Shown here: in pieces, positions 21,368 to 32,928 of the stretch | Layout: each line of letters begins with the position of its first letter | How positions within the stretch are numbered: position 1 is the stretch's first letter | Source: Isoetes taiwanensis | Lineage: Eukaryota; Streptophyta; Lycopodiopsida; Isoetales; Isoetaceae | Direction of reading: 5' to 3' | DNA: 64,000 nt | Assembly (NCBI GenBank): GCA_021234155.1 | Contig: JAJEKV010000057.1 | Coordinates: 3,875,821 to 3,939,820, forward strand | Program-made: the position numbers and the translations under genes | Notes under the pieces: model-generated | What the model was told of the DNA's origin: nothing | Database searches by the model: none | The model's input: only the letters and a program-made list of their open reading frames with translations

Positions 21368-21800
21368 TGCCATGCATTCATAATTACAATTTTGAATGAA
21401 CATCTGAAACACAATATCTTATTGTGGAAATATGCGTACTTGTCATTTCCGTAGAATCTAAAAGATTAATCAAGTCCATGCGCAAGACAGTTGAAGCCCT
21501 TAGTATCAACAACCTGGCAAAGCGCTTATGTTTTGCCATATAATTGAAATAGGATCTAATAATCAAACCTAGGGTTGGAACTTTTACCCTTGTGAATAAA
21601 TCTGCCATGCGCTCATATTTATGATGCTGAGTGAACATCTGAAACAAAATATTATCGTGGAAACAGGAGTAGTTGTCATTAACTTGGAATCTAAAAGTTG
21701 AATCAAGTCCATGCGCCTTGCGCAAGGTAGTTCATAGTTGAAGCCTTTAGTATCAACAACCTAGAAAAGCACTTTTATTTTGTCATATAACTGAAACAGG
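21368..21800. repeat. About 235-bp diverged tandem duplication
   Basis: Two units share GTGAACATCTGAAACA.AATAT, AATCAAGTCCATGCGC and TTAGTATCAACAACCT. The minus frame 21725-21384 is made of this repeat and shows no motif. It occupies the place where further exons of the cyclophilin gene would be expected. Confidence 0.65.
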
Positions 21801-22244
21801 AAATCGAGCAGTAGATCTTTTCGCTCCTATTGTTTTGTTTGGAAAAAATAACCCATAGAGCCAATAAATTTCTCTGTAAGCATGTAAGCAGAGATTCTTA
21901 ACTTACTTTTCATCAGAGTTCATTTCACATTATTTCTGCTGCAAAAGACGATCATAAGAAAATTCATTTTGCATATGCATTGAAAACACTGACTTCATAT
22001 ATATTGTTCCCCTTCCCACTTTGTTGCTAGAAGAGTGGCATGTTTAATTCGTGATAAGCCAAAATCACCTACCTGCATATAGGACTTAGCAAACTGCTTC
22101 TAACAAAAATTTATTCAGATATTACTTCAATGCCACACGATATTTTTGCCCAAGCTTTTTAAGCTCTGCCATCACGCAGTCTGTTATGCATGGTATACAT
22201 TACCTTGCCAAAGTAATGATTACTAAAAATATAGCCTGACATAC

Positions 22245-22551
22245 CTGTACAAAGGGCACGAAAATTTTCTACTGTTTTAGGAACATCATCGCCATATAAT
22301 CCAATAACAATCCTTCCTGCAGGCTTCCCCCCAATTTCAATGTCATAGTAGCACTTTTTTGTAACCTTTGCTTGTAATGAAGCTTCTTCCAAGTTGCTAC
22401 AACGCCTCCTCTGCTTTGACAATTCCGGTGGCATTGTAGCTTCGCCTAACTTCTGTGTACCTCCAAAGAAGAACCTAGACATTGTTTGAAGCTTAACGAA
22501 GGAAGAAAAGCATCCAGCATGTCTTAGAGAATCGCCATAACCACCAGCCAA
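22245..22551 (-). CDS. Cyclophilin (peptidyl-prolyl isomerase) N-terminal exon
   Basis: The minus frame contains [20 protein letters not shown] followed by [17 protein letters not shown] and RALCTG, the first strand-helix unit of cyclophilin. It ends at a good donor (GTACAG/GTATGT at 22244). The motifs [17 protein letters not shown] and the preceding AKVT resemble the thylakoid-lumen group (CYP20-2-like), which catalyses proline isomerisation during folding. The next exon (GYKGS.FHR) is not visible in the 2 kb downstream, where tandem repeats lie instead. It may be an isolated or captured exon. Upstream frames (22833-22597) could be a transit-peptide exon but that is uncertain. Confidence 0.6.
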
Positions 22552-22820
22552 ACGATTATAAAACTTTCTATCTTTTCTGGAGCTAGCCTTCTGGCTTCAT
22601 AGATTTGGATGCATATTAAGCTCACTATCCTTAGGCCCCTGTTTCTCCTTACGACCGTGGCTAGACATTGAGAAATTCGAGCAAAGAAAAGCAAAACGAT
22701 CCATATCCACCTCTGCAGCTAGGGTAGGCATCAGAACGGGCGGCAGTGCTCTGCTATGATAACCTCTGCTATCGTATGCTCGAGATAGGGTAAAAAAAAC
22801 ATTCCTCTTTTTCATTGAAT

Positions 22821-23004
22821 AACCATCGTTCAATTACGTCAATTAAACTTTGGCCGTCCGATCTAGGGCGGATTCTGGTCATGTCATTCTTGTCCGTTGG
22901 ATCTAGGGCTCTAACCATCGTTCAATTACGTCAATTAAACTTTGGCCGTCCGATCTAGGGCGGATTTTGGTCATGTCATTCTTGTTCGTTGGATCTAGGG
23001 CTCG
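22821..23004. repeat. 92-bp tandem duplication
   Basis: Two units beginning AACCATCGTTCAATTACGTC and containing TTGGCCGTCCGATCTAGGGC and CGTTGGATCTAGGGCTC, with two or three differences between them. Confidence 0.85.
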
Positions 23005-23323
23005 ATGCACTACACACTTACATCAAAACATTATAATATAAGATGATTTTATTTGCTGAAGTAATAGAACTATCACTCATTTAAATTGGATTTGTCTGTT
23101 CCAAAAGCATGCCACTTTTGCATACCCTTGTTTCAATATAGTATTGTGGTGTGTGTCATGATGTTTTGCAAGGTTGCAAATTTTTACATTATACTAGTGG
23201 GTGGTTTAACATTATCTTGTTTTAGTGAGAAGAATGTGGTGTTTGGTTAGCATTTGTAGATAACAATACATCAATATACACAGAACACTTTTTACATTGT
23301 ATTCACTTGATATGAAGATTACA

Positions 23324-23533
23324 TCATGGAGGGACTAGTCCTTTCTTTGTCAAATAACTCTCAAGATAGGGATCCATCTCCTTAGTCCGATCTAGTTCTG
23401 GATGCGTTTGGACAACATCTGATACTGTTTTACCAGCAGCCAAGCCACTCATGATGGACATGAATAGTACTAGAAACTCATCTGTTGAGTAATCTAGTGG
23501 AGTATAACTTGGTGGATTTAGAGCCTGACCTTG
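23324..23533 (-). pseudogene. C-terminal part of FCP1/NIF-like phosphatase gene
   Basis: Reads NPPSYTPLDYSTDEF then LVLFMSIMSGLAAG and HPELDRTKEMDPYLESYL, ending at a stop near 23326. This is the usual end of plant FCP1-homology proteins (LNPP..., then a short helical 'L..LA....V..VV..HP'). It joins in sense and order to the piece at 24866-25275, from which it is separated by a LINE. The fusion point is the DDDAL/NPPSY join of the HAD fold. Confidence 0.65.
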
Positions 23534-23669
<136 letters not shown>

Positions 23670-24868
23670 ATGAGCCCTTTAGGGCCTTAAAGGCCATAGA
23701 GCGTAATTACACATATTTACATCCCTCTCGTTTTCAAGAGTGCTAAACGGTGATCTTCCACTGTTTTAATATATAGACCTGTACTGGATTTAGACTGAAC
23801 AAAGCATGGAAATTATCTACTTGGATGCCTAATTTGTCCCTGATTTCTTTGTATGCAAAACAGCTCGTAAAGTACGTGATCTTCATCTTCAACTGCATTC
23901 AAATCACATAGTTTACACTTTCGATCCTCGGCCGGAACCTTATACCACCGGGTTTCATATTCTAAATGGTGAGAGCTTACTCGATATCTAGCTATTCTTT
24001 GTTTTAACTTCCTGTACATATTAGCTACCAAGTACTTTTGAGCCCCGTATTGCGTATTTACTGTCTCCATGTAATGGACCATCCGACTACCTTTATTCTC
24101 CCATAACAGTCTGATAGCTTGCTGCTCCAACAAAGCTCATGTCTGAGCTCTATCCTCCGGCAAGTTCGATTCTGTCACTCCCCGATGGTTTGCCCACTCC
24201 TTCACTTCCTTGTACCATCCATGGTTGGCTGATATTTGCATTGCTTGATGTGGCAATCTGCTTGGTTGTTGCCCTTTGACTCTATTAACAAAATTAATCA
24301 TCTGGTATAGTGCTTCTAATTCAAGAGGGAAAAGCCCTGTTTCAGCCAACCTAATTGGGTATGGTATACTGTTTTTGATACCGAGTTCACTGCATATATT
24401 TAGTCTCTGAATTGATTCTAGCTGCCTCCACAATTTTACAGACAAGCCGGGCCCCCAAATAGGAGATCCATATAGAGCAATTGTTCTGACTAATGTTTTG
24501 TACAGGAGCGTCTTTATGGTCCAGTCATCCAAAAATAACTTAGAGCATTTGGATAGCATTGCGTATAGTGCTGCTTTCCCCCCGCTGATTCGTCTCCTTA
24601 TGCACTCTTTCCAATTATAATTGGATGCAAAATCTATGCCCAGATACTTAAAATTTTCCACATTTTCAAGCTCGTGTCCATTATAGACAAATTTTGGCCG
24701 ATCTCTTGTACCAAAGACCATAGTCTTTGTCTTAGCAACATTGACAGACATCCGTCTTGCTGTGCAAAATTCTCCCAGTTTATCAAGATGCATTTGCAAA
24801 ACAGATTGCTTACTTGCCATAATTACTATGTCATCTGCATAGAGTAACAACTGAAAAGCACTTAAGAG
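23670..24868 (-). mobile_element. 5'-truncated LINE, ORF2 C-terminal half
   Basis: Starts in the reverse transcriptase catalytic motif (LLLYADDIVIMASKQ) and runs through KTKTMVFGT, YLGID and the thumb region (246 codons to 24137). After a frameshift it ends with the typical LINE zinc motif CKLCDLNAVEDEDHV (24133-23813). An (AAT)n tail follows. Insertion was into an FCP1-like coding exon: flanks read GCTCTTAA on one side and GCTCTAAA on the other, a likely target-site duplication. Not functional. Confidence 0.85.
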
Positions 24869-25275
24869 CATCATCATCTACTATTATAATGTCCTCTTTC
24901 TTTTTAATGCCAAGTTGATCCATCATAGTACCAAGATGTTTAACGAAGACCGGCTTGCCATCCGGATCTCTTGGATGTGAAAACTTTATACACTTAGTTT
25001 GGTCTCAAATCATCATAAAGTCTCGATTCATTCCTGGTAACACCCTAAGAACTTCATCAATATTTCTGTGTTCCATTGAGGATCAGATGGCAATTCGAAA
25101 CAATTTGAATGCCTCATTCATCATATCTTCTAAGTGTGGGTGAGGATAGATCCACTTAATATTCGATTCTAGAGGGACTTCTTCGAAGTCATCCCTGTTA
25201 ATAAGCTTCTTAGGAAACGTTTTACACAGGACACTATTTAGATCGAACAGAAGAAAACAAATGAACGAAAGCTTC
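24866..25275 (-). pseudogene. FCP1/NIF-like phosphatase core, broken
   Basis: Minus strand reads CFLLFDLNSVLCKTF (25262-25215; motif D-L-N-x-V-L of the FCP1/HAD family, first nucleophile Asp), IKWIYPHPHLEDMM, FRIAI-stop-SSMEHRN, then DFMMI-stop-DQTKC ... KPVFVKHLGTM and DIIIVDDDAL (the second acidic site). Both in-frame TGA codons (25085-25083, 25007-25005) stand where the family has Trp (IWSS, WDQ), so each is a TGG to TGA change. Such proteins dephosphorylate Ser/Thr or act on RNA polymerase II tails. This copy is dead, and its 5' end is cut by the repeat at 25285. Confidence 0.75.
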
Positions 25276-25284
25276 TGATATATA

Positions 25285-25602
25285 TAGTAAGCTTCTGATA
25301 TATATATATATAATATAATGGCCTTGGGCCCAAAATAACAAAAAGACTACCATTTCAGATCTTATCTAACCCCAAAATCTCTGCTGACAGTTCAAACCGT
25401 AATATCTGAAGTCATAATTGATGTGATTCGTGCTGCATGAGAATCACACTCCAAGGTTTATGGTTCGTAGTCCTGGATTCTTTATGCTATGGATTCATGT
25501 GGTCTCTTCTTCTCAAGTGATGTGGTCGTGGCTGTTTGTTAGGCAGATGCAGGGCCCTTGCCTTTGGGCTCTTTTGTGTACTACCTTAGATATAATCATG
25601 CG
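25285..25602. repeat. 320-bp flank shared with 18233-18565
   Basis: Same block as at 18233, here with an expanded (TA)n near 25300. AAGCTTCTGATATAT is itself duplicated at 25269 and 25289. It joins the FCP1-like remnant on one side and the LTR on the other. Confidence 0.75.
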
Positions 25603-26801
25603 TGAGACGTTTCCTGAATCTGTACGATGCTCCCATCGTACAAATACGGGGAATTCCCCTCCGTGGCAACTACATCACCATGGAAAGGCCCTCCATCTAA
25701 CTCAGACCACTTGGGATAGCCAAGTGTTCAGGTGAGGAACATGAAGATGTCATTCGTCCCACGTCCTCTATGGGAATCATATACTGCGGAAGCATGCACA
25801 CATGTTAGCACATAGCTGTCATGCTCAAAATAATATAGCATCACGAGGGGTGGTCCATCCATCATCATCATCTACATGGTAACACAAGTACAAGATACAT
25901 AAACAATATACCATAAATAAGGGCTCTACCTGGGCTCAGACTCCATGGGGTAGACTAACGGTCAGGGCCTGAAGATAACACCAGATAGAGGTATAACATG
26001 GCGTTGGCTGACATAGAACAATGGCTAGGGTAGTCCACTTCATCCGTCCCTCATGTGCACACTCTGTAGATAGGCTGAAACATGCTATGGCGTGATTGTG
26101 GCCTTCCAGAGACACAATCTCATGGGATCACCCTATGAGACTACTCCGGGTTACATCTCCCCAGTCCAATGAGGCAGGTCAGGGAGGCGTCCCCTTCCCA
26201 GCCACAATGGATCCCTAAGTGTACTAGAGAATGCATGCCTCCTTAGCGACCCCCGCATCTGTACCCAACTTGAAGCCTCCAAAATCCATGGGCTGCCTCG
26301 GCGCATACATCGAGACCAGGATGTCCATATAGGCACATCATTATCTTAGTAATACATAAAAGAGAAATTAACCATTCTATCTAATCAGAGAAGGGTTAGC
26401 TGAAGCACAGACTATCTAGGGACTGCCCGATCTCTTGGCTAGAACCATTGTCACGAAAGGCTTCCATTCTTCAAGTCTGGTTGCAGGAGTTGGTAGTCCT
26501 TCCTCCACTCTCCCCAAATTGATTTGGGGCAGAATTGGGGGTAGGGCTCCAATTTTCCCTCCAAACTTAGCAAGTTCTCCCTGGCCAATCGACTTGGACC
26601 AGGTGGCACCGCCTAATTGGCTGACTTTTACTAATTAATAACCTAATTAGGTTATTTACTCACTAATAGTTTAGCATAGCTAATAAAAACCCTTTTAGGT
26701 TAGGCCAAGTTATCCCCTATTGACCCATAAGGGTCTACTTATATCATGGTGACGTGTCATAGTATGTATATGTATATCGTATAAATATATGGAATGCCAC
26801 A
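25603..26801 (-). mobile_element. LTR (minus strand), copy B, with internal deletion
   Basis: Minus strand begins TGTGGCATTCCATATATTTA and ends AACGTCTCA. Collinear with copy A except for a deletion near 26336 that removes about 300 bases. It is the 3' LTR of the gypsy remnant that follows at higher coordinates. Confidence 0.8.
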
Positions 26802-26815
26802 TTCTCCCCCCTTGG
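26802..26815 (-). other. Polypurine tract of the gypsy element
   Basis: Minus strand AAGGGGGGAGAAT immediately before the LTR start: the plus-strand primer site of reverse transcription. Confidence 0.7.
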
Positions 26816-27324
26816 AATAATGTTGTCCTCAACATTGGAATTGGTTTATTAAAAAAAAAAACAATTAAGTTATAAAAGATGATTTTATTTGCCAAAGTAA
26901 TAGAGGATTGCATAAAGTTGTTCTAGGACCAAAGTCCCTTGACAATAGATACTTACTACCATATCATGAAAATTTAGATAGGACCACATATACAAAGTAG
27001 CAGTCTGAATAACAAGAGATGGCCCTAGACTGAGGCCCAAGGTCTGCAGTACGTTCATACGTGCTACTGGCGTGCAGAATTACAGTACGTCAGTACCTAT
27101 AAAATAATTTAAGTCGCGTGGTTGAACGGACCACCCCCTTAAGAAAAAGAAATATGAATGCAGGAAATCCTATCATGCCTACAGCTTGCATTTCGTCTCG
27201 GCGTAAGGAATGGCAATGTCCCCTATTATAGTTGTATACAAATGCATCCTATCGTGAATGCCTATATGCCCAATTCCCCATCTAGGATGCATGTAACCCG
27301 ACCCCTTAAATGATCCATGTTGGA

Positions 27325-28500
27325 TCAACTCTTATATGATTCCTGTTGGACCCATAACACAAAGATTTGAGTTCTGTTGGTTTGCTTATATGCACGATCA
27401 AGGAGAGCCTCAGGCACAATCTCCAATTGATCGTCTGTCATTTCCAGAAGTATCGACAGGTCAAGGATCTCTTCTGGATCGGGGTTATGCTTCTTGAGAA
27501 GACTCATATGAAAGACTTTATGGACCTTCAAATGCGCGGGTAGATTCAACCGGTAGGCCTGAGAACCTATCCTCTCAGTTATCTCAAAGGGTCCCACCCA
27601 TCTAGGTGCAAGCTTCTTGCAATTGCCAATCTTGAGTTTCGCCTGCTTCACCTTGATCTTTAGCCATACAGACTCACCAACTTGAAATTCCCGTGGTGTC
27701 TGATGCCATCGACAAGGCTCTTTTACCAGGCTCTGGCAGCTAACAATACCCTCGAGCTTCCTCGACTATGGCCTACATATCTGTAAGCAATTGTTGAGAC
27801 ACTTCCACCTTGGAAACTGGATTATGCCACGTGTCTGGAGTAAGCCATTGATAGCCATAATTGATCATAAAAGGAGACATCCTTGAAGACTCCTGTTTAG
27901 TACTGTTATACGCAAACTCCACCAAATCAATATAATTTGCCCATGGGATTGCTTATTCCAGACATAATTATGTAGCATATCTTTGATTATGCGATTAGTA
28001 CGCTATGTTTGACCACCCGTCTGCGGGCGGTTATAAGCTGTGCTCATGGCAAGCTTAGTTTGAATAGTGCTAAAGAAATCCTTCTAAAATGCACTAACAA
28101 ACTTAGGATCCCGGTCCGTTATAATGGTACGGAGCATCCCATGAAGGCAAAACACCTCCTTCGTGAACAATAAGGCGGTATCTAATGCAGTATCTGTGGT
28201 CCGACATGGCAAAAAATGCGCCATTTTGTAAAGCTTGTTGACCACCACCATTAAGGCATCAAATCCCCTTGAAGTGCGCGGAAGCTCCACGATGAAATCC
28301 ATGGAAATAACTTCCCATTTTGCATTAAGAACATCTAAGGGTTGCAATTCCCTTGGATGTATAACTGTTCCGCCTTTGTTTGCTGACATATCTGACATTG
28401 CTTAATGCATCGGGCAATGTGTTTCTTCATCTCTAAGCAAAAATAGCTGGAGCGGATCTTAAAATATGTCTTCATAAATCCTGCATGCTTCACTATAGGA
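27325..28500 (-). pseudogene. Ty3/gypsy integrase, decayed
   Basis: Zinc-binding region near 28440-28360 (MKKHIARCIKQCQICQQ, H-H-C-C type), core region 28398-28084 (VISMDFIVELPRTSRGFDA, first catalytic Asp; ITDRDPKFVS, second), and C-terminal end 27651-27325 (PRWVGPFEITERIGSQAY, then VFHMSLLKKHN), which is the conserved GPF/Y-type tail. Stops and shifts between these parts show it is inactive. Confidence 0.85.
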
Positions 28501-28869
28501 TTGTTATGTGTGTCGTGGAGAATGAGCTTGCGAACTCCTGATGTCTCGGGAACACATTTCTTACCCTTGTAATAAAGAAGACTACCTTCCTTTTTATATT
28601 GGCGGAAAGCCTCTCTCTCCTTATCAGTTCTCTTCCTTGGATAATATCTCTTGAAATTCAGGATCTATTGAAAGAGTTCGTTGTATCTGCCTACCAAACT
28701 CGCTGATGAGATAGAAATGCCATTACAATGTGCTCGAATGACTAATGGATGCCTGAAAAGTGCGTCAGCAACAACATTACGTTTGTTCGGCTCATAGACT
28801 GCTTCAAAATCATACTCTTCAGAAACTCCATCCATCGCTGCTGCCTAAGATTGAGGTGGGGTTGCGTGA

Positions 28870-29182
28870 AAATATATTAGAGACTTTGGTGACCTGTATC
28901 CAACTGGAATCGTCTCCTAAGTAGGTAATGTCTCCAAATACGCAAAGCATGCATGATAGCAAGTAATTCCTAGTCATGCGTGGGGTAACGCTGTTCTGCG
29001 TCATTCATCTTTCTAGAATCATAAGCGATTACCCGACCTTCTTGCATCAATACTCAACCTGTGGCGATCTTACTGGTGTCTGTAGACAGCCACTTATCCT
29101 TCTGAGGATCCGGCAAGATAAGAACTGGAGCAGTTGTCAAGGCATCCTTTAATGACTGAAAGTTGGCCTGGACCTTCTCCTT
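28870..29182 (-). pseudogene. Ty3/gypsy RNase H region, decayed
   Basis: After the RT frame the minus strand reads LILPDPQKDKWLSTDTSKI, then (stop) VLMQEGRVIAYDSRKM and YPTHD-stop-ELLAIMHALR-WRHYL, the usual RNase H features. Premature stops lie at positions normally holding sense codons. Confidence 0.7.
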
Positions 29183-29935
29183 CTAGTGTGCCATCCAATC
29201 CCTAACCTTCTCATGTTTTGTAAGGTCCTTAAGAGGTGCGGTAAGCTTAGTAAAGTCCTTAACAAATTTGCGATAATATCCTGCCAACCCTAGAAAACTG
29301 CGGATCTCTGACACGTTCCTTGGGATCGGCCAATCTTTTACTGCTTCAATCTTGGCTGGATCTGTGGCTATTCTCTCAGCAGAAACAATGTGTCCCAAGT
29401 AATCGACCTTAGTGGTTGCATACCTACACTTGGAGAACCTGGCATAAAGTTGATTGCGTCTCAATTTCTGCAAGGCCGACCGAAGATGACGCTCATGGTC
29501 CTCTAAGGTTTTGCTATATATGAGGATATCATCGAAGAAAATGATGACAAAGTCATCAAGATATTCGTGGAAGACATCGTTCATCAATCTCATAAATGTA
29601 GCAAGAGCATTAGTTAGCCCAAATGGCGTAACAGTGAACTCATCATGCCCATGACATGCCCGAAAAGCGAACTTATGGATGTCATCCTCTTTAATTCTTA
29701 TCTGGTGATATCCTGAATGAAGATCAATCTTTGTGAAATACTTAGCTCCTTGCAATTGATTCATCAAGTCATCGGCATGTAATAGAGCATACTGATTCTT
29801 AATCGTATGCTCGTTCAATTGCCTATAATCAATACACATTCTCAAAGTACCATCCTTTTTCTTCACAAACAAAATAGAGGCACCAAAGGGTGCCACATTT
29901 GGTCGAATGAACCCCAACTTGAGAAGCTCTTGCAA
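29183..29935 (-). CDS. Ty3/gypsy reverse transcriptase domain
   Basis: 250 open codons: [44 protein letters not shown] (first Asp), [20 protein letters not shown] (catalytic DD, usually YxDD, here FFDD), [21 protein letters not shown]. The Tyr of the YxDD box is Phe. The upstream neighbour is in the same frame, separated by one TAG (29938-29936) where the family would have a sense codon. Confidence 0.9.
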   Translation of the reverse strand: MQELLKLGFIRPNVAPFGASILFVKKKDGTLRMCIDYRQLNEHTIKNQYALLHADDLMNQLQGAKYFTKIDLHSGYHQIRIKEDDIHKFAFRACHGHDEFTVTPFGLTNALATFMRLMNDVFHEYLDDFVIIFFDDILIYSKTLEDHERHLRSALQKLRRNQLYARFSKCRYATTKVDYLGHIVSAERIATDPAKIEAVKDWPIPRNVSEIRSFLGLAGYYRKFVKDFTKLTAPLKDLTKHEKVRDWMAH

Positions 29936-30604
29936 CTACTTCTTAAGCTCTGTCAATTCAGGCGTACTCATTCCGTATGGAGCTTTACTGGTAGGTTTAG
30001 TACCTGGTTCCAAGGTAATTTCACATTCCACTCCTCGGAAAGGTGGCAACCTATGAATCTCATCCGAGAAAAGGTCATGGAATTCTCGAAGTATAGCAGC
30101 TATTTCCATAGGCAAATTCTCAAAAACCTCTTCCTGTTTAGACTTGGCCTCAACTGATGCAAGTCTAACAATACAAGCAACCTGATACTTCTTGATGGCC
30201 TTATCCAACTGACGCAATGAAATATACTGCATAATTGGAATAACTGGTTTACCTGCTATGGTTACTCGAGCTCCATTAGCTGCATTAAAGGTGACTTCTC
30301 GCTTTTCACAATCAATGTTTGCCTTTGCATCAGCCAAGAATTCCATACCCACAATGAGATCACATCGACTAATATTCATAATCTCGGCCCCTAGAGCAAG
30401 GGGTGCTCTTGGCAACTTAATATTCAAATTAATACGTCGACCTTGAGTATGGCGCACGACCCCACTAGCCAGCGTAACTGGACGTGGCTTTGATCTCAAA
30501 GGAGTAAGCTGTAAGGCTTCCGCCATTCTAGGTGAGGCAAAATTATGCGTACTATCCGTATCCATAAGGATGATGAAGGCTTTACAGTCCACTTGGCCAA
30601 TCAT
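29936..30604 (-). pseudogene. Ty3/gypsy protease and linker to RT
   Basis: FIILMDTDSTHNFASPRMA holds the aspartic-protease site, here D-T-D-S instead of the usual D-S-G, then ISRCDLIVGMEFL and VECEITLEPGTKP.SKAPYG leading into RT. The Gly-to-Asp change suggests loss of activity. Same frame as RT apart from the TAG. Confidence 0.8.
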
Positions 30605-31145
30605 GGATATGACAGAAGGTTGAGTATCTGCTTGACCTGTTTCAATAGCAGCATAAATGTGGGACTCACCTTGTACATAGTCTTGCGCCTCATCATCGCA
30701 ACGGTTTTCGGTTCATTTGAGCCCATAACATCATCCCAATCCACTTCGACAAGAGCAGCTTGAGCAACCTGAGTAATGTATGGGCATTCCCGCATACGAT
30801 GTCTCGGTTGGTGTGGTATTAGCAGACTTATCTGGCACAATGAAGAAAACTTTCTTATCTTGTTTCTCGTACCCCGCAGACCAGGGAAGTCCTGGGCTAG
30901 GTGAATGTCCACGATACGATCTATAGCCCCTGTTCTGACCAAAGGTAGAAGGGCATGGCGGCTGGTACTTAGGGGTATCCTCCTCCAAGCTAAGAGATTT
31001 AGCCTCGGCTTCTGCTACTGTTTTGGGATCTATGGCTTAGACCATTTTTCTGAGAATGGGTGATAACCCCTCAATATACCCTTCAATTGCCCTGTATTCA
31101 TTAATTCCTGGATAGGATGGACATCAGTTCTGGGATCAGAAAGCT
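30605..31145 (-). pseudogene. Ty3/gypsy Gag end with zinc knuckle remnant
   Basis: Shifted frames with RHRMRECPYI (the GHxxxxC half of a CCHC zinc knuckle) and, further upstream, ELMNTGQLKGILRGYHP. Beyond about 31145 the sequence switches to a plus-strand transposase, so the 5' part and 5' LTR are missing. Confidence 0.6.
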
Positions 31146-31149
31146 ATTG

Positions 31150-32371
31150 AAGGAAACCCATTTTTACTTAAGTGATGACAAGATTCATGACACTCTTTTT
31201 GTGTAGCACTGTCTTAGAAAGCACAATTCATGGCTTGTATCAAATGGTGTAGAATTCTCCAGGCATATAGTTTGGTCAGATGGTTGTTCTAGCCAATTCA
31301 AATCTGCCCGGCTATTCTATTTCCTACCAAGATATCACCATGAGCTAGGGAAGGAAATAGTATGGAATTTCTTTGGGACAGCCCATGGTAAGGGAGAGCA
31401 TGATGGGCAAGGGACAGTCCTTAAAGGGGCATTCACTAGAGAGCAGCTCAAGTATGATGGGGTGAGATTTAGGGGTGCTGCTGATGCCTGTGAATTCGCA
31501 ACTCGTTGGAATGAAGGTGCCAACAACGGGGACATCAAAAGGTATTATGCTTTCATCTGCTGTATTCTGTTGAGTAATGCTGCCTGTAAACTGTTGTACT
31601 GTGTTGAATAGTGCTTTCATCTGCTTTAAGTGCTGTCTGTGAACTGCTGTAATGTGATAAATAGTGCTGTATTATGCTGTCTGTGAGCTGCAATACTTGT
31701 TGTCTCCTTGCAGGTACTTCTGGGTAATTGGAAAGGATGATGTTGATAGGACAGACCGGCTGGACTGTGCCAGGGTGGAAGGGACCAAGCAAATACACAG
31801 CATCTGGACATACTTGGCCAAATCAAGCACAAGGGTGGCTCATAGAGGTTTAAGTTATTTCTGTGGTTTGAAAGGAAACTGGTCATCTTGTGTGAACAAG
31901 CACAGGTTGAAGAATTGGAAATATGTTATACTAAAGCCAGATAAGTCTACTAGTGAAGGTACTGAAGACGAAATCGATGAGGCATTTTTTGAAGGTGATG
32001 GAGACGAATGGCTTAGTGGAAACATAGAGGAAGGTGATAACTTTGCTGTTATAGCCGAGGAGGGAAATCAGGAGAATGCAGATTTCTATGTGGTGAAATG
32101 TGTTAAGCCGAGGCATATCCTTGACAGAATTGTCAAGGATAGCTGGAGTCAGACCTTCAATGTCGATGAACATGTGTTGGCTAGTTTGTACTATGCTGTC
32201 CAGCCCGATGGTAGTTGGGAGCTACTTGAAGACAAAGGCCTGACCTTCCAGTACAGTCATCACGTATCAGCAATCAAGTTTGAGATGAATCAGATTCCTG
32301 GCACCAACAGATTTTCCCTTGAACAGGCTACTCACCAGATGATCCTTGACAGTCTACCATATGAAGGTTGA
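31150..32371 (+). pseudogene. DDE transposase remnant, two exons
   Basis: Exon 1 (to 31541) reads KETHFYLSDDKIHDTLFV-stop-HCL, then HIVWSDGCSSQFKSARLFYF (probable second catalytic Asp) and NFFGTAHGKGEHDGQGTVLK. Intron 31542-31713 (172 bp, GT..AG, phase 2), exon 2 to the stop at 32371 (YFWVIGKDDVDRTDR ... VKCVKPRHILDRIVKDSW). The in-frame TAG at 31204-31206 is most simply a CAG codon changed by one base. The N-terminal half is gone, replaced by the gypsy remnant. The D-G-C-S-S-Q-F-K box is cognate with D-N-C-S-G-Q-N-K at 14.9 kb, so both belong to one broad transposase clade. Confidence 0.65.
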
Positions 32372-32589
32372 ATATGCTTTGACCTAGTTGTTTTATCATT
32401 TTAACAGGTCTGTAGTTACTTGTTTACTTGTCTCAAATTTTGATGATTGTATTGGAGACAATGCTTGTGAGACAATGTTTGTAGTATTGGACTACTGTAT
32501 TGGAGTATTTTAGTATTGGAGACAATGCTTGTAGTATTGGAGACAATGCTTGATATATATTACAGAAAATTGTAGATTGGAATTCATAA

Positions 32590-32850
32590 CATAGAACAGT
32601 GCTGAACATGTGCTGAACACTGCTGTCATGTGCTGTGGCTTTGCTGGTCGGTGATGGCGAGTGCTGACGTTCATGCTGAGATGCACCTGCCCCATGATCT
32701 CCCTGCCCCCAAAAAAGTGGTGTCTCCTGGCTATCCGCAGCCTTTGCACGGGGACTAGGTGGTTTATCAACCCTGTCCCCAGAAACTACTTTCCTTGTTC
32801 TCCTGCAAAATCAAAAGTGGTGCTACAATTACCTTTGTCTTAAATTTTGA
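32590..32850 (-). repeat. Partial duplicate of the start of the FCP1-like gene at 34 kb
   Basis: Shares with 33850-34050 the stretches GTCTCCTGGCTATC / GTTTCCTGGCTATC, ATCTCCCTGCCCCCAA and CCTTGTTCTCCTGCA in the same order and strand. It holds no open frame of its own. Confidence 0.6.
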
Positions 32851-32928
32851 AGACCTTTATCTGGAATTTTTATGTTGTATTAGAGACATCACTCAAGATT
32901 ACTCAATACTCAAGATTACACAAAGCAA

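Noticed and set aside
24866-25275. Organelle-type RNA editing removing the stops
   Set aside because: The genes are nuclear in character (intron, transposon context), and nuclear U-to-C editing of this kind is not established.
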